A stretch of DNA of 34,575 nucleotides. It comes from Bacteroidales bacterium (GTDB taxonomy: Bacteria > Bacteroidota > Bacteroidia > Bacteroidales > JAIORY01). The stretch is from NCBI GenBank assembly GCA_030630005.1, contig DAOVNY010000003.1, forward strand, positions 1 through 34,575, in the 5' to 3' direction. Below the pieces are notes generated by a model, which saw only the letters and a list, made by a program, of their open reading frames with translations, ran no database searches and was not told the DNA's origin. This document shows positions 8,008-15,375 of the stretch, piece after piece (positions within the stretch are counted from its first letter, which is position 1; every line of letters starts with the position of its first letter). A program made the translations under genes and the position numbers.

Positions 8008-9273
8008 TCACAATTCTAAAATCAAAACATCTTTCCATCTCACCATAATTCCACCACCGCTATGGATTTGAAGAGCAACCACTCCGGTAGCTTCACCAAT
8101 TTTTTCATCAATTAAATTAGTCATTTCTTCTCCATTCAACCATGTAACAACATTATCATCAATTACTCTAATTCTCATAATATTCCACTCACCCATTTTA
8201 AGAAATTTCTCTTTTTCCTCAGGAATTTCATTAAGCCAGCCTCTACCACACGATTCATAAATTCCACCTGTATTTTTCCCGGGAGGTGCCACTTCTACCT
8301 GCCAACCACTGATCTTTGTTCCGTCAAGGGATGAACGAAAAAAGATACCGCTGTTACCATTTGTTTCCTGTTTGAATTTTAATGTAAGCTCAAAATTCTT
8401 GAATTCTTTTTCTGTGGCAAGGTATCCGTATTTTTTATCAGGTCCGCTTTCGCAGATGAGTTCACCATTATTGACAAACCATTTTTCAGTCCCGTGAATT
8501 TTCCAGCCATCAAGATTTTTTCCATTAAATAATGAAACAGTATTTTCATCAAGCTCTCTGATCTTAATATTTCTGAACCAAACAAGACTTCCATGATCCT
8601 GCAAGGCAATATGTCCTTTTTTTGCCAGTCCATAGCCCTGATAATCCTTCCATTTACAGTTTTTAACCAGTTCTTTCCATTCATCAGTCCAGAGTGTATA
8701 TTCAACAACTTTCTCGCCGTTAAGCCAGTGCTCAACATGATTACCGGCAACAATTATCTTTGTAGTATTAAATTCACCAACGGGTTTTATTTTCGTTTCT
8801 TTTGCAGGATGCATTGCATAATTAGCAGCAGTCATTTGCCAGTCTTTAAGTTTTTGAGGAAAACCAATATCATCTATCAACTGATATTCGGGACCCGTGG
8901 AATAAACTGTAGAATAATCTTCTTCAAGAACACGATAAAAAATACCACTATTACCGGCTTCGGAGATCGCCCACTCTATTTTGAGTTCGAAATTATCAAA
9001 CTGCTCATCAGTAATGATATCACCGCCAAGGTCACCTCCTTTACCCAGTCCTGTAAGCAAACCGTTTTTCACATCCCATCCTGTAAGAGTATCAGATTGA
9101 AATCCACGCCATCCATTTGTTGTTTTACCGTCAAATAAAAGGTTCCATCCTTCCTGCTTTTCCTGCTCTGTAAGAATATTATTATTTTTTTGATCTTTTT
9201 TACAATCGGAGTTGTAATTACATGAAACAAAGACAGAAACAAATAGAAGTACAAAAATTGATTTCCTGATCAT
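8008..9273 (-). CDS. Tandem DUF1080 (3-keto-disaccharide hydrolase family) lipoprotein
   Basis: 421 residues. A lipoprotein signal ends at FVSC (Cys18). Two DUF1080 domains follow. Domain 1, about 40-240, runs from GWNLLFDGKTTNGWRGF to LVWFRNIKIREL. Domain 2, about 243-421, runs from VSLFNGKNLDGWKIHG to VRWKDVLILEL. Each has its own NSGIF motif (GNSGIFYR, GNSGIFFR). This is a fusion relative to the single-domain protein at 758-1552. Domain 1 resembles that protein more closely (shared WTDEWK/WTQDWK and LQDHG) than domain 2 does. It is the first gene of the minus-strand cluster, with a -7-like box 38 bases upstream. Likely role is outer-membrane-anchored cleavage or binding of 3-keto-glycosides. 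Confidence 0.9.
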   Translation of the reverse strand: MIRKSIFVLLFVSVFVSCNYNSDCKKDQKNNNILTEQEKQEGWNLLFDGKTTNGWRGFQSDTLTGWDVKNGLLTGLGKGGDLGGDIITDEQFDNFELKIEWAISEAGNSGIFYRVLEEDYSTVYSTGPEYQLIDDIGFPQKLKDWQMTAANYAMHPAKETKIKPVGEFNTTKIIVAGNHVEHWLNGEKVVEYTLWTDEWKELVKNCKWKDYQGYGLAKKGHIALQDHGSLVWFRNIKIRELDENTVSLFNGKNLDGWKIHGTEKWFVNNGELICESGPDKKYGYLATEKEFKNFELTLKFKQETNGNSGIFFRSSLDGTKISGWQVEVAPPGKNTGGIYESCGRGWLNEIPEEKEKFLKMGEWNIMRIRVIDDNVVTWLNGEEMTNLIDEKIGEATGVVALQIHSGGGIMVRWKDVLILEL

Positions 9274-9310
9274 AATATAAAAATTAATGGCTCTGTAAAT
9301 TTTTTATCAA

Positions 9311-9318
9311 CAAATGTA
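9311..9318 (-). promoter_or_regulatory. Bacteroidetes -7 box for the sugar cluster
   Basis: Read on the minus strand this is TACATTTG, an exact match to TAnnTTTG, 38 bases before the ATG of the tandem DUF1080 gene. A TTTG lies upstream at 9335-9338 (16-base spacing, a little short for a -33 element). It marks the probable start of the cluster transcript. Confidence 0.5.
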
Positions 9319-9377
9319 AGTAGAAAACTTTAAACAAATAGTATAGTTATTTTTAAAGTATGGTATGGATTCTAAAT

Positions 9378-11069
9378 TTACATTTTCCCATGACGCAAGA
9401 TAGAAATAAGAAGCCAAAATCCTAAAAGCCCTGCAGCAATAAAACCTACAACTCCAATAACAGGAACATCATTCCATAAGGGCGGGATTTTTGAAAGCAC
9501 TATTAATGAAGAGCCAACTATTATTGAAGCGAGAACAATAGCAAAAGAAATTCGGTTACTGATGCGTTCGTGTGTGCCAAGCATAGGGTCAAGTCCTTTA
9601 TGCTCAATATCCATTTTTATTGTACCATTTTTTACTTTTTCGATAATTTCGCGAATTTCAAAAGGCAGTTCTTTCATCAGTTGCAGCAATTCTTCAGAAG
9701 AAATGAATAAGTCTTTTGCAATTTTGCGAATGTGCAAGCGTTCCCTGATCATCTTCTTTAAATAAGGCTCTATATGTACTGCCACATTAAAATCAGGATC
9801 AAGTATTTCTCCATTTCCCTGTAGAAGCAGCATTGACCTCCCCAGCAAATACAGATCGGAAGGCATTTTTAAGTTATTTTCAGGATAGAATTTCATTAAA
9901 TCATTGACCAGGGCAGCCATGTCCATTTGTTCCAACGATTGATTAAAATACCTATCTATAAGTTCTGTGATCTGTAATTCCAGTTTCCGGGTTTTTACTT
10001 CGCCATCTGTTTCACACAATCTGAGTAAATTCCTGATAATTTTGTCGATATCGCGATGAATTGCTCCGGCAGCCATTGATGTGATTAGTTCTCTTGTAGT
10101 CCGGGTAAGTGTTCCCATCATTCCATAATCAAGAAAACAAATTACGTTTTCAGGCAATACTAAAATATTACCCGGGTGAGGATCAGCATGGAAAAATCCA
10201 AATTCAAATATTTGTTTTGATACCAGGTCAGCTCCCCTTCTTGCAATAATTTTACAATCGAGGTCATTTGCTTTGATACTTTTAATATCTGAAATTTTAA
10301 TACCATCAATATATTCTATTGTCAGGATTTTTTTTGTACTAAAATTCCGGTAGCATTTGGGAACATATATGTTTGGGTCTTTCTGAAAATTATTACCAAA
10401 TCGTTCCAGATTTGAAGCCTCAATAGCAAAATTCAACTCCTTGTGAATAGCTCTTTCAAATTCTTCAACAATTTTAACAATGTTCAAAGATCTCATTTCC
10501 TGAACATGCTTTTCCATCATCATAGCGAGATGAAACATTATTTCCAGATCAGTTTCAATAGTCCGATCAATTCCCGGACGCTGAACCTTAACTACAACTT
10601 CCTCTCCTTCGATAAGAATTGCTTTATGCACCTGGGCAATGGAAGCAGCGGCGAGAGGTGAATATGAAATACTTTCAAATACTTCCGAAATTGGTTTTCC
10701 CAACTCTTGTTCAACAAGGGAAATTGCTTTTTCTCCGGAAAAGGGAGGCACAGAATCCTGAAGTTTTTCTAATTCATGTATTAATTCAATAGGAATTAAA
10801 TCTGCCCGTGTACTCATTACCTGACCAAACTTGATAAACGTTGGTCCGAGTTCTTCCAAAACAAGTCGCATACGTTCCCATCGCGAAAGAGTATGAATTG
10901 TAGAATCTGCCTTCCTGAAAACAATCTTTCTACCAAAATCAATAACGCTCTCTAACCTTGACCGGGAAATAATATCGGCAAACCCATATTTTGTAAGTAC
11001 ACCGATAATTTCCATATAGCGGTTGACATGACGATATGTTTTGCCAATCATTCCGATCTTACGAATCAT
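9378..11069 (-). CDS. UbiB/AarF (ABC1) family atypical kinase
   Basis: 563 residues, typical family length. The KxGQ signature is KFGQ (80-83), the Ala-rich loop AAASIAQVH is at 140-148, a lysine in VVVKVQRPG at 161, HADPHPGN at 294-301, and the DYG metal-binding motif at 314-316. Two hydrophobic segments at the C-terminus (about 512-560) anchor it in the inner membrane. UbiB proteins have ATPase activity and support isoprenoid quinone synthesis or lipid handling. Here the quinone would probably be menaquinone, so the role is uncertain. Its ATG is one base past the TAA of the phasin-like gene, and the AAAGGAG overlapping that stop serves as ribosome site, so the two are translationally coupled. 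Confidence 0.92.
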   Translation of the reverse strand: MIRKIGMIGKTYRHVNRYMEIIGVLTKYGFADIISRSRLESVIDFGRKIVFRKADSTIHTLSRWERMRLVLEELGPTFIKFGQVMSTRADLIPIELIHELEKLQDSVPPFSGEKAISLVEQELGKPISEVFESISYSPLAAASIAQVHKAILIEGEEVVVKVQRPGIDRTIETDLEIMFHLAMMMEKHVQEMRSLNIVKIVEEFERAIHKELNFAIEASNLERFGNNFQKDPNIYVPKCYRNFSTKKILTIEYIDGIKISDIKSIKANDLDCKIIARRGADLVSKQIFEFGFFHADPHPGNILVLPENVICFLDYGMMGTLTRTTRELITSMAAGAIHRDIDKIIRNLLRLCETDGEVKTRKLELQITELIDRYFNQSLEQMDMAALVNDLMKFYPENNLKMPSDLYLLGRSMLLLQGNGEILDPDFNVAVHIEPYLKKMIRERLHIRKIAKDLFISSEELLQLMKELPFEIREIIEKVKNGTIKMDIEHKGLDPMLGTHERISNRISFAIVLASIIVGSSLIVLSKIPPLWNDVPVIGVVGFIAAGLLGFWLLISILRHGKM

Positions 11070-11070
11070 T

Positions 11071-11379
11071 TTACTCCTTTGTTTTTTTACTTAGAGAACT
11101 TTGCAGCTTATCCAATTGTTTTTGGATTTTTTTCAGGTCTTCATGAGTTGCTACTCCTAACTTATCAACAACCTTTTTTACTTCACCATTAATCTTTCCC
11201 TCAATCTGTTGCTTAGTTTCTTCCGAATGTTTAAGAAGTTCATCTGCAAATTTACGACTTTCTTCCTTTGTTAATTTTGCCTCTTCGGCAGTTTTTTTTG
11301 CAAATTCTTCTACTTTTTCTTTAGTCATCAAACCAATTCCGATTCCTGTAAGAATCCCTTTTTTTAATAGATCAATCAT
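11071..11379 (-). CDS. Phasin-like coiled-coil protein
   Basis: 102 residues, Lys/Glu-rich. The N-terminus MIDLLKKGILTGIGIGLMTKE is a short amphipathic or hydrophobic helix, the middle a long charged helix, and the C-terminus (EDLKKIQKQLDKLQSSL) a heptad-like coiled coil. It resembles PHA-granule regulator (phasin) family proteins, which are often next to ubiB-like genes. No PHA synthase gene is present here, so a granule role is not supported. A strong Shine-Dalgarno AAAGGAGGT, unusual in this phylum, lies seven bases before the ATG. First gene of a two-gene operon with the UbiB kinase, which suggests a membrane or lipid-linked partner. Confidence 0.8.
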   Translation of the reverse strand: MIDLLKKGILTGIGIGLMTKEKVEEFAKKTAEEAKLTKEESRKFADELLKHSEETKQQIEGKINGEVKKVVDKLGVATHEDLKKIQKQLDKLQSSLSKKTKE

Positions 11380-11432
11380 TTTTTACCTCCTTTTAATTTA
11401 ATAATATTAATTTCTTTTTATAGTTTTCTTTA

Positions 11433-11440
11433 CAAATATA
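11433..11440 (-). promoter_or_regulatory. -7 box for the phasin-like/ubiB operon
   Basis: TATATTTG on the minus strand, matching TAnnTTTG, 54 bases before the ATG at 11379. No clear -33 TTTG at normal spacing. Confidence 0.45.
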
Positions 11441-11497
11441 ACAAATTTATTTATCATCATCTTTCACAAGTTCAGATGCTTTTGAAATACTGATTTA

Positions 11498-12937
11498 TTA
11501 TTTTTCAGTTTTCTGTAATAAATCACTATATTCGAGTTCATTAATATTTTTAGTTAATTCCGTTAGTTCTTCATCATAATTAACCATAGTCTGAAAATAA
11601 TTTGCATCTTTTAAAGCTTCATCTGCTTGTTTGTTTTCAGGTTTTGAATTATCGGTAATTATATTTTCTCTGAAATTTTTATAATGGTCTCTTATTGAGC
11701 ATGGCATTAGATGATTTTTGCGTATTTTTTCATAATCAAGCTGCCACTTACGCCCGTTTTTCATAAACCGAGATTGAACTGCATCGCCAAGATTTTTCCC
11801 CTGTTTAAATAAATCATAAACATTATCAACATAATAAGGCACAAAAACACAGGGCATAATATTGCCGTTCCAATCAATATAAATATACCCGTTATTCCTA
11901 CCATAAGCTACGCAACCATTACTAATAATACCGCTATTCCAAAAATCGGCAACAGGATATTTTTTTTCAGATAATACTTTTTCCCAAACTTTGTAAAGTT
12001 CTACTCTTTTTTCAGGTGACACAACCAAGTCAAAGGTTTCTTTACCACGCCCGATAGGCATAAATTGAAATTGCCACATATACGAAACTCCCAATTTTTC
12101 AAAATAATAATCGTAGAATTCGTCAGTAAGTAAAATATCACAGTTTTTACTTGTTGCTGTTACAGAAATTCCAAACGGAACACCAGCTTTCCTTAGATTT
12201 TCCATGGCTTTAAGTATTTTATTGTAAACGCCTTTTCCCCTGCGCTCATCTGTTTCATCTTCATAACCTTCAACAGATATAGCAGGTGTAACATTTCCTA
12301 ATTCCGAAAGCCTTTGAGCTATGGAAGGCGTTATTAAAGTCCCGTTAGTATAAACCAGAAAAAAAACATCACTATATTTTTCAAAAATATCCAACAATGT
12401 TTTGCCTTCACTTTTATACATAAACGGTTCACCTCCGCTAACCACAATGAATTTTCTCCCAAAAACATCGTGAACATCACCAATTATTCTGTCAACAACA
12501 GGATATGGTAATGTTGGGACCGTATGGTTGGTACTTCCCGCATAACAACCCGTACATTGTAAATTACATCTCTGCGTTGGTGAAATAACAACAAAACCGG
12601 GCGGATACTCACCATATTTTGATTTATATTCGGTTTGTAATTTTCCTATTTTATCCCCTGCCTTTGTTATTAATTTTTTTCCAACTAATGTATGAGTACT
12701 TCTTTTTAATCCATTCTTGGAATAATATCCTTTCCCTAAGTTCTTTTCAATAATGTTTAGCAGACTTGAATAAAACTGGTATCTTTTCAATCTTTCCTCG
12801 TAAGATCCACTATCAATATCTTTTGAGAATTTATTAAACATATAATTATCTAATTGTCTAACGGCAACAGTCCTAAGATGTTTGTTAAAAATAATACTTT
12901 CAACTGCTTTTTGAAAAATTACTTCCTTTGTTTTCAT
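11498..12937 (-). CDS. Radical SAM protein with SPASM-like C-terminal cysteines
   Basis: 479 residues. The radical SAM cluster motif CNLQCTGC supplies Cys124, 128 and 131 (CxxxCxxC), followed by GGEP (VVSGGEPF) for SAM binding. The C-terminal part has further cysteines (SNGCVAYG, IMPCVFVP, LMPCSIRDH) in the pattern of an auxiliary-cluster SPASM-like domain. An N-terminal helical region of about 110 residues precedes the barrel. SPASM proteins modify peptides or carry out other oxidations; no precursor peptide gene is evident nearby. A TetR gene lies immediately upstream on the same strand, and the two promoters share a candidate operator. Substrate unknown. Confidence 0.88.
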   Translation of the reverse strand: MKTKEVIFQKAVESIIFNKHLRTVAVRQLDNYMFNKFSKDIDSGSYEERLKRYQFYSSLLNIIEKNLGKGYYSKNGLKRSTHTLVGKKLITKAGDKIGKLQTEYKSKYGEYPPGFVVISPTQRCNLQCTGCYAGSTNHTVPTLPYPVVDRIIGDVHDVFGRKFIVVSGGEPFMYKSEGKTLLDIFEKYSDVFFLVYTNGTLITPSIAQRLSELGNVTPAISVEGYEDETDERRGKGVYNKILKAMENLRKAGVPFGISVTATSKNCDILLTDEFYDYYFEKLGVSYMWQFQFMPIGRGKETFDLVVSPEKRVELYKVWEKVLSEKKYPVADFWNSGIISNGCVAYGRNNGYIYIDWNGNIMPCVFVPYYVDNVYDLFKQGKNLGDAVQSRFMKNGRKWQLDYEKIRKNHLMPCSIRDHYKNFRENIITDNSKPENKQADEALKDANYFQTMVNYDEELTELTKNINELEYSDLLQKTEK

Positions 12938-12976
12938 TTTTAAATTTTTATATGATTCATTTACAACAATTATACC

Positions 12977-13002
12977 ATTTGACTTAATATCGTTTATTAG
13001 TC
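12977..13002. promoter_or_regulatory. Candidate TetR operator upstream of radical SAM gene
   Basis: This 26-base site opens ATTTGACTTAATATCG. It matches the site at 13608-13632 at 20 of 25 aligned positions with one gap, and is itself an imperfect palindrome (TGACTTAATA facing TTATTAGTCA, 12980-13003). It lies 40 bases upstream of the radical SAM start. Confidence 0.5.
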
Positions 13003-13019
13003 AGTTTTGTATAAAAAAA

Positions 13020-13598
13020 TTACCTCTTCTCTATTCCCCTGACAAGAATTGAAACCAATTCGTTTAACCTGCTTCCCAGTTCATTATATTTATCTTCTAT
13101 AAAGAAAGGTATTTCCAAGCCTTTTAAAGCTGTCAAAATTGCAGGAGCTGTTATTTCGACACTATTTATATCAAATTCGTTATTATTCACTCCGCCGGTT
13201 AAAATAGATTTTATAAGAATTGTTTCCTCATTATCATATCTTTGTCGAATATCCCCAATAAAATCAAGGTAATTCAAATAATTATTTTTTATTGCATCGT
13301 GAAAATTAATTAACTCATTTAATGTTTTCATTCTAACAGTAATGTAGTTTACCAATTTTTCTTTAGCATTATTTCCATTATCTATAGCTTCAATTAGTTC
13401 AGTTCTTAATGTTTGAAATTCCTTATCAACAACTTTTTGGAATAAGTCTTCTTTGCTTTCAAAATGATAGTAAACAGAGCCTTTGGCTTTATGAGCAGCG
13501 CGTGCAATTTCATCTACTGTGGTTTTGTGGAAACCGAATTTACTGAATATATTAGCTGCTACATTTAAAATTCTTTCTTTAGTTTCATCAATTTTCAT
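13020..13598 (-). CDS. TetR/AcrR-family transcriptional regulator
   Basis: 192 residues. The N-terminal helix-turn-helix is clear: RILNVAANIFSKFGFHKTTVDEIARAAHKAKGS then VYYHFESKEDLF (about residues 9-53), the standard TetR DNA-binding signature. The C-terminal helical domain (about 60-190) would bind an unknown ligand and dimerise. Its promoter carries a motif also found before the radical SAM gene just downstream, suggesting it represses both itself and that gene. It is separated from gdhA by a terminator. Confidence 0.92.
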   Translation of the reverse strand: MKIDETKERILNVAANIFSKFGFHKTTVDEIARAAHKAKGSVYYHFESKEDLFQKVVDKEFQTLRTELIEAIDNGNNAKEKLVNYITVRMKTLNELINFHDAIKNNYLNYLDFIGDIRQRYDNEETILIKSILTGGVNNNEFDINSVEITAPAILTALKGLEIPFFIEDKYNELGSRLNELVSILVRGIEKR

Positions 13599-13607
13599 TT
13601 CTATTCG

Positions 13608-13632
13608 ATTTGACTAATTAGGTTTATTCGTA
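13608..13632. promoter_or_regulatory. Candidate TetR autoregulatory operator
   Basis: A 25-base site (opening ATTTGACTAATTAGG) lies between the -7 box (13633-13640) and the tetR ATG (13598), that is, over the expected transcription start. It shares ATTTGACT, AAT and GTTTATT blocks with 12977-13002. The placement fits repression by blocking RNA polymerase. Confidence 0.5.
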
Positions 13633-13640
13633 CAAATATA
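13633..13640 (-). promoter_or_regulatory. -7 box of tetR
   Basis: TATATTTG on the minus strand, matching TAnnTTTG, 35 bases upstream of the tetR ATG. No good -33 element seen. Confidence 0.45.
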
Positions 13641-13700
13641 CTACAATTTTATTATAATTATGATAATTTTTAATTTTTTTTTACTTTAGTAATCAATACA

Positions 13701-13730
13701 AAAAAAAGCCCCTCGTTTAAAACGAGGAGC
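13701..13730 (-). terminator. Intrinsic terminator of gdhA
   Basis: On the minus strand the hairpin GCTCCTCGTTTTAAACGAGG (13730-13711) continues into GGGC and is followed by seven T (13707-13701). One mismatch in the lower stem. It lies 37 bases downstream of the gdhA stop and isolates gdhA from tetR. Confidence 0.85.
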
Positions 13731-13766
13731 TTTAACACAAATTCACTTAAAATAAACAAAGATAAT

Positions 13767-15104
13767 TTATATAATACCTTCATCCATCATTGCATTAGCA
13801 ACTTTAAGGAATCCGGCAACATTTGCACCTTTAACATAATTTATATAACCATCATCTTCGGTACCGTATTTAACACAAGCTTCATGGATATTAATCATAA
13901 TATCATGTAATCTTTTATCAACTTCTTTTGCAGGCCAATTCAGTTTCATTGAATTTTGTGACATCTCAAGTCCCGAAGTTGCAACACCACCGGCATTAAC
14001 AGCTTTTCCGGGTCCAAATAAAATTTTATTTTCCTGAATAATTTCAACAGCTTCAGGAGTAGATGGCATATTTGCACCTTCGGCAACGCACATACATTTA
14101 TTATTTACTAAATTTTGAGCGTCTTCTTTATTTAGTTCATTTTGAGTAGCACAAGGTAAAGCAACATCACATTTTACTTCCCATGGATGTTTTCCTTTAT
14201 GGAATTCAGCTTCTGGGAATTCGATTGCATAAGGTGCAACGATATCCTGGTTTGAAGCTCTTAACTCAAGCATATACTCAATCTTTTCGCCGGAAATTCC
14301 TTCAGGATCATAAACATAACCATCGGGACCTGAAAGTGTAATAACTTTTCCGCCAAATTCAGTAACTTTCTTAGCAGCACCCCATGCAACATTACCAAAA
14401 CCGGAGATAGCAACTTTTTTACCTTCAAAAGTTTCGCCTTTAGTTGCAAGCATTTCTTTTGCAAAATAAACAGTTCCAAATCCTGTAGCTTCAGGACGTA
14501 TGAGACTTCCACCCCAGTTTATTCCTTTACCGGTAAGTACACCTGTATGCTCTCTTGCAAGTTTTTTATATGCACCATATAAGTATCCAATTTCTTTTCC
14601 ACCAACTCCAATATCACCGGCAGGTACATCTGTATCAGGTCCGATAAGATGCCATAATTCTAACATAAATGCCTGACAGAAACGCATTATCTCTGTATCT
14701 GATTTTCCTTTAGGATCAAAGTCCGATCCTCCTTTTCCACCACCCATTGGTAATGTAGTAAGGCTATTTTTAAATATCTGCTCAAAACCCAAAAATTTAA
14801 GAATACTTAAATTTACACTTGGGTGAAAACGTAATCCACCTTTATAAGGTCCAATAGCATTATTAAACTGTATCCTGTATCCAAGATTAACATTAACTTT
14901 TCCGTTATCGTCAACCCATGATACCTTAAAAGTAAGAATTCTGTCAGGCTCAATAATTCTTTCAATTATTCCTGCTGATTCAAATTGAGGATTGTCTGCA
15001 ACGACATCTTCAAGTGTTTCCAGTACTTCTCTAACAGCCTGTAGATATTCTTGTTCTCCGGGATGTTTTTTTTCGAGCTTACTTATTATTTTTTCAAGAT
15101 CCAT
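13767..15104 (-). CDS. gdhA: NADP-type glutamate dehydrogenase
   Basis: 445 residues, the normal length of the hexameric small-subunit enzyme. It interconverts 2-oxoglutarate plus ammonia and glutamate. Family motifs are GPYKGGLRFHPSVN with Lys88, LPMGGGKGGSDFDPKG with Lys124 near the active site, DVPAGDIGVGGKEIG, and the nucleotide-binding VAISGFGNVAWGAA. The length and motif set match the NADP-specific assimilatory group, but cofactor choice is not proved by the sequence alone. It stands alone, with its own promoter-like site (15198-15230) and terminator (13701-13730). Confidence 0.96.
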   Translation of the reverse strand: MDLEKIISKLEKKHPGEQEYLQAVREVLETLEDVVADNPQFESAGIIERIIEPDRILTFKVSWVDDNGKVNVNLGYRIQFNNAIGPYKGGLRFHPSVNLSILKFLGFEQIFKNSLTTLPMGGGKGGSDFDPKGKSDTEIMRFCQAFMLELWHLIGPDTDVPAGDIGVGGKEIGYLYGAYKKLAREHTGVLTGKGINWGGSLIRPEATGFGTVYFAKEMLATKGETFEGKKVAISGFGNVAWGAAKKVTEFGGKVITLSGPDGYVYDPEGISGEKIEYMLELRASNQDIVAPYAIEFPEAEFHKGKHPWEVKCDVALPCATQNELNKEDAQNLVNNKCMCVAEGANMPSTPEAVEIIQENKILFGPGKAVNAGGVATSGLEMSQNSMKLNWPAKEVDKRLHDIMINIHEACVKYGTEDDGYINYVKGANVAGFLKVANAMMDEGII

Positions 15105-15375
15105 AACTCAAATATTTAAATATTGTTTAAAATGTTTATTAAAATTTTTATTTATTTCTACTGTTATAAAAATAACAATGTTAATTAATTCACAGCGCAA
15201 AATTACATTTTATAAAATGATATTTCCAAATAATTTTGGAATATTTTTATAAAGTTTTTTAACAAAATTTGCCGCAGATTCACAGATTACAAAATTAATC
15301 TTTTTGTGCTATGTTTATGGAATTCCTGTTCTGAATATTTCGTAAGTTGTAGGGGGCTATTTTCTATCATTTCCA
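15105..15375. other. Intergenic region between hsdR and gdhA
   Basis: 271 bases, very A/T-rich, with the gdhA promoter in its left half. No reading frame with family signs was found and no terminator hairpin for hsdR stands out. Confidence 0.5.
15198..15230 (-). promoter_or_regulatory. Promoter of gdhA
   Basis: On the minus strand TTTG (15230-15227), 21 bases, then TAATTTTG (15205-15198), close to the Bacteroidetes -33/-7 consensus. This would give a leader of about 85-90 bases before the gdhA ATG. Confidence 0.55.
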
